A stretch of 6,663 bases of DNA from Streptosporangiaceae bacterium (GTDB taxonomy: Bacteria > Actinomycetota > Actinomycetes > Streptosporangiales > Streptosporangiaceae): the NCBI GenBank assembly GCA_030050125.1, contig JASIJN010000285.1:1-6663 (forward strand). The letters are read 5' to 3'. Shown here in pieces: positions 5,655 through 6,663 of this stretch (position 1 is its first letter; every line of letters begins with the position of its first letter). A program made the translations under genes and the position numbers. The notes beneath the pieces were generated by a model. It worked only from the letters and a program-made list of their open reading frames with translations, made no database searches and was not told where the DNA came from.

Positions 5655-6398
5655 ATGAACGAGGCGCTGATCGCAGAGACCATCACCATCACCGGGCATG
5701 ACGGCGACGAGATCGAGGCGTACCTCGCCCGGCCGATTGGGCGGGACTCGTTCGGCGGCGTCGTGGTGATCCATCACATGCCGGGCTATGACGGCGGGAC
5801 AAAGGAGATAACCAGAAGGTTCGCCGCCCGCGGCTACGCGGCGCTGATGCCGAACCTCTATCACCGCGACGCGCCGGGAGCCGACCCGGACGACGCGGCC
5901 GCCGCCGCGCGGGCCAAGGGCGGTGTGCCGGATGACCGCCTCGTCGGCGACGTCGCCGGGGCCGCTTCTCACCTGCGGGCCTTGGATGGCAGCAACGGGA
6001 AGGTGGGCGTCATCGGGTACTGCTCGGGCGGGCGGCAGTCGTTCCTCGCCGCGTGCAGCATGCAGCTCGAGGCGGCCGTCGACTGCTACGGCGCCTTCGT
6101 GGTCGGGAACCCGCCGGAGGGCATGCCGCTGAAGGTCGGCCCGATCGCGCACCTCGCCCCCAGCCTGTCCTGCCCGCTGCTCGGCCTGTTCGGCGCCGAG
6201 GACCAGTATCCGTCCCCGGAGCAGGTCGATGAGCTGGACAAGGTTCTGACCGAGGCCGGCAAGGAACACGAGTTCCACAGCTACGAGAACGCCGGGCACG
6301 CGTTCTTCGCGGTGGACCGGCCCGCCTACCGGGTGGAGGCGGCCAAGGACGGCTGGCAGAAGATCTGGGACTTCTACGGCCGTTACCTGGCCGGCTGA
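5655..6398 (+). CDS. Dienelactone hydrolase family protein (alpha/beta hydrolase)
   Basis: The 247-residue product starts at the ATG at 5655, with GGGAG about 8 nt upstream; the longer frame from 5484 has no ribosome binding site. It is an alpha/beta hydrolase whose founding member opens dienelactone to maleylacetate in chlorocatechol breakdown. The nucleophile Cys123 sits in GYCSGG (121-126), preceded by NGKVGVI. The acid Asp183 is in GAEDQY, and His215 in AGHAFF. With PNLYHRDAPG (66-75) this follows the order of the Pseudomonas enzyme. The Glu36 that positions the cysteine there is replaced here by His41 in HHMPGYD, so classical dienelactone activity is uncertain; many such proteins are general esterases or lactonases. 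No export signal is visible, so it should be cytoplasmic. It is followed 10 bp later by the MCTYLTEK gene, in an evident operon. No aromatic-pathway genes are nearby. Confidence 0.9.
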   Translation: MNEALIAETITITGHDGDEIEAYLARPIGRDSFGGVVVIHHMPGYDGGTKEITRRFAARGYAALMPNLYHRDAPGADPDDAAAAARAKGGVPDDRLVGDVAGAASHLRALDGSNGKVGVIGYCSGGRQSFLAACSMQLEAAVDCYGAFVVGNPPEGMPLKVGPIAHLAPSLSCPLLGLFGAEDQYPSPEQVDELDKVLTEAGKEHEFHSYENAGHAFFAVDRPAYRVEAAKDGWQKIWDFYGRYLAG

Positions 6399-6408
6399 GG
6401 AGGCTTAC

Positions 6409-6663
6409 GTGTGCACGTACCTGACCGAGAAGATCACCGTGGCGGGCAGCGGCAAGGGCGCGGAGGGCTGGTTCACGCTCACCGACGCGACCGTGTACCT
6501 CGACCACCCGCAGCACGCCCCGGCCGAGCACACGCTGAACATCGATTTCCTCAACCCGGCGAACGGGCCATCCGCCCGGGTCGCGGTCGAGCTGACCGCC
6601 GAGTCGGCCCGGGCCCTGGCCCGGGCCATCGAGGCCACGCTGGAGTCGGCGCCGCCTGGCCTG
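6409..6663 (+). CDS. Small conserved protein beginning MCTYLTEK (probably DUF6295 family), 3' end cut off
   Basis: The GTG at 6409 has GGAGG (6399-6403) 5 nt upstream, and the frame stays open for 85 codons to the window edge. The product starts MCTYLTEKITV and continues GSGKGAEGWFTLTDA (13-27), DHPQHAPAEHTLNIDFLNP (35-53) and an Ala-rich helix (67-80), ending at the edge near APPGL. I recognise this as a widespread small actinobacterial protein, which I believe is catalogued as DUF6295; that label is from memory. There is no signal peptide or membrane segment. Cys2 right after the start and the clustered His residues (36, 39, 43) could suggest metal binding, but that is inference. It is co-transcribed with the dienelactone hydrolase gene and probably ends within a few codons of the edge. 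Confidence 0.85.
   Translation, partial: MCTYLTEKITVAGSGKGAEGWFTLTDATVYLDHPQHAPAEHTLNIDFLNPANGPSARVAVELTAESARALARAIEATLESAPPGL

Noticed and set aside
1..6663. Mobile element, CRISPR, toxin-antitoxin or defence system
   Set aside because: No transposase or integrase motif, regularly spaced repeat array, nuclease motif or paired small genes were seen on either strand.

Overview
The window is very GC-rich DNA, roughly 70% by eye, with GTG starts, G/C-biased third codon positions and GGAGG-type ribosome binding sites. This fits a chromosomal segment of a high-GC actinomycete; I cannot name the genus. I see no mobile element, CRISPR array, tRNA or rRNA.

Layout. Two minus-strand genes for exported or membrane-anchored proteins occupy the left end. 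The first (1-346) is cut by the window edge and encodes a protein with a signal peptide. The second (514-1587) is a single-pass membrane protein whose extracytoplasmic part is an internal tandem duplication. A plus-strand FAD-dependent amine oxidase of the monomeric sarcosine oxidase / N-methyltryptophan oxidase family follows (1825-2979). It converges on a minus-strand thiamine-diphosphate-dependent 2-oxo acid decarboxylase of the pyruvate / indolepyruvate decarboxylase family (3046-4803). A compound hairpin lies between their 3' ends. Next come a repeat-rich 419-bp gap, a 71-residue two-helix membrane protein (5223-5438, minus) and, divergent from it, a dienelactone hydrolase-family gene (5655-6398). 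That gene is tightly coupled to a small conserved gene beginning MCTYLTEK (6409 to the window end).

How the genes might work together. The only clear operon is the dienelactone hydrolase with the MCTYLTEK gene, 10 bp apart. The amine oxidase and the decarboxylase are convergent, so they are not co-transcribed. Their chemistries could be sequential (amine to oxo acid, oxo acid to aldehyde) only if the oxidase uses a primary amino acid, and that is speculation. All three enzymes keep their core catalytic residues but differ from the textbook enzymes at specific active-site positions, so their substrates should not be copied from the family name.

Best candidates for a second look: the duplicated cysteine-paired ectodomain, a stem-loop with possible pseudoknot over the decarboxylase ribosome binding site, and the substrate-pocket changes in the enzymes. 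I did not find a convincing multi-gene novel system such as defence, toxin-antitoxin or a biosynthetic cluster. Most of the window looks like ordinary actinobacterial metabolism and surface-protein genes.
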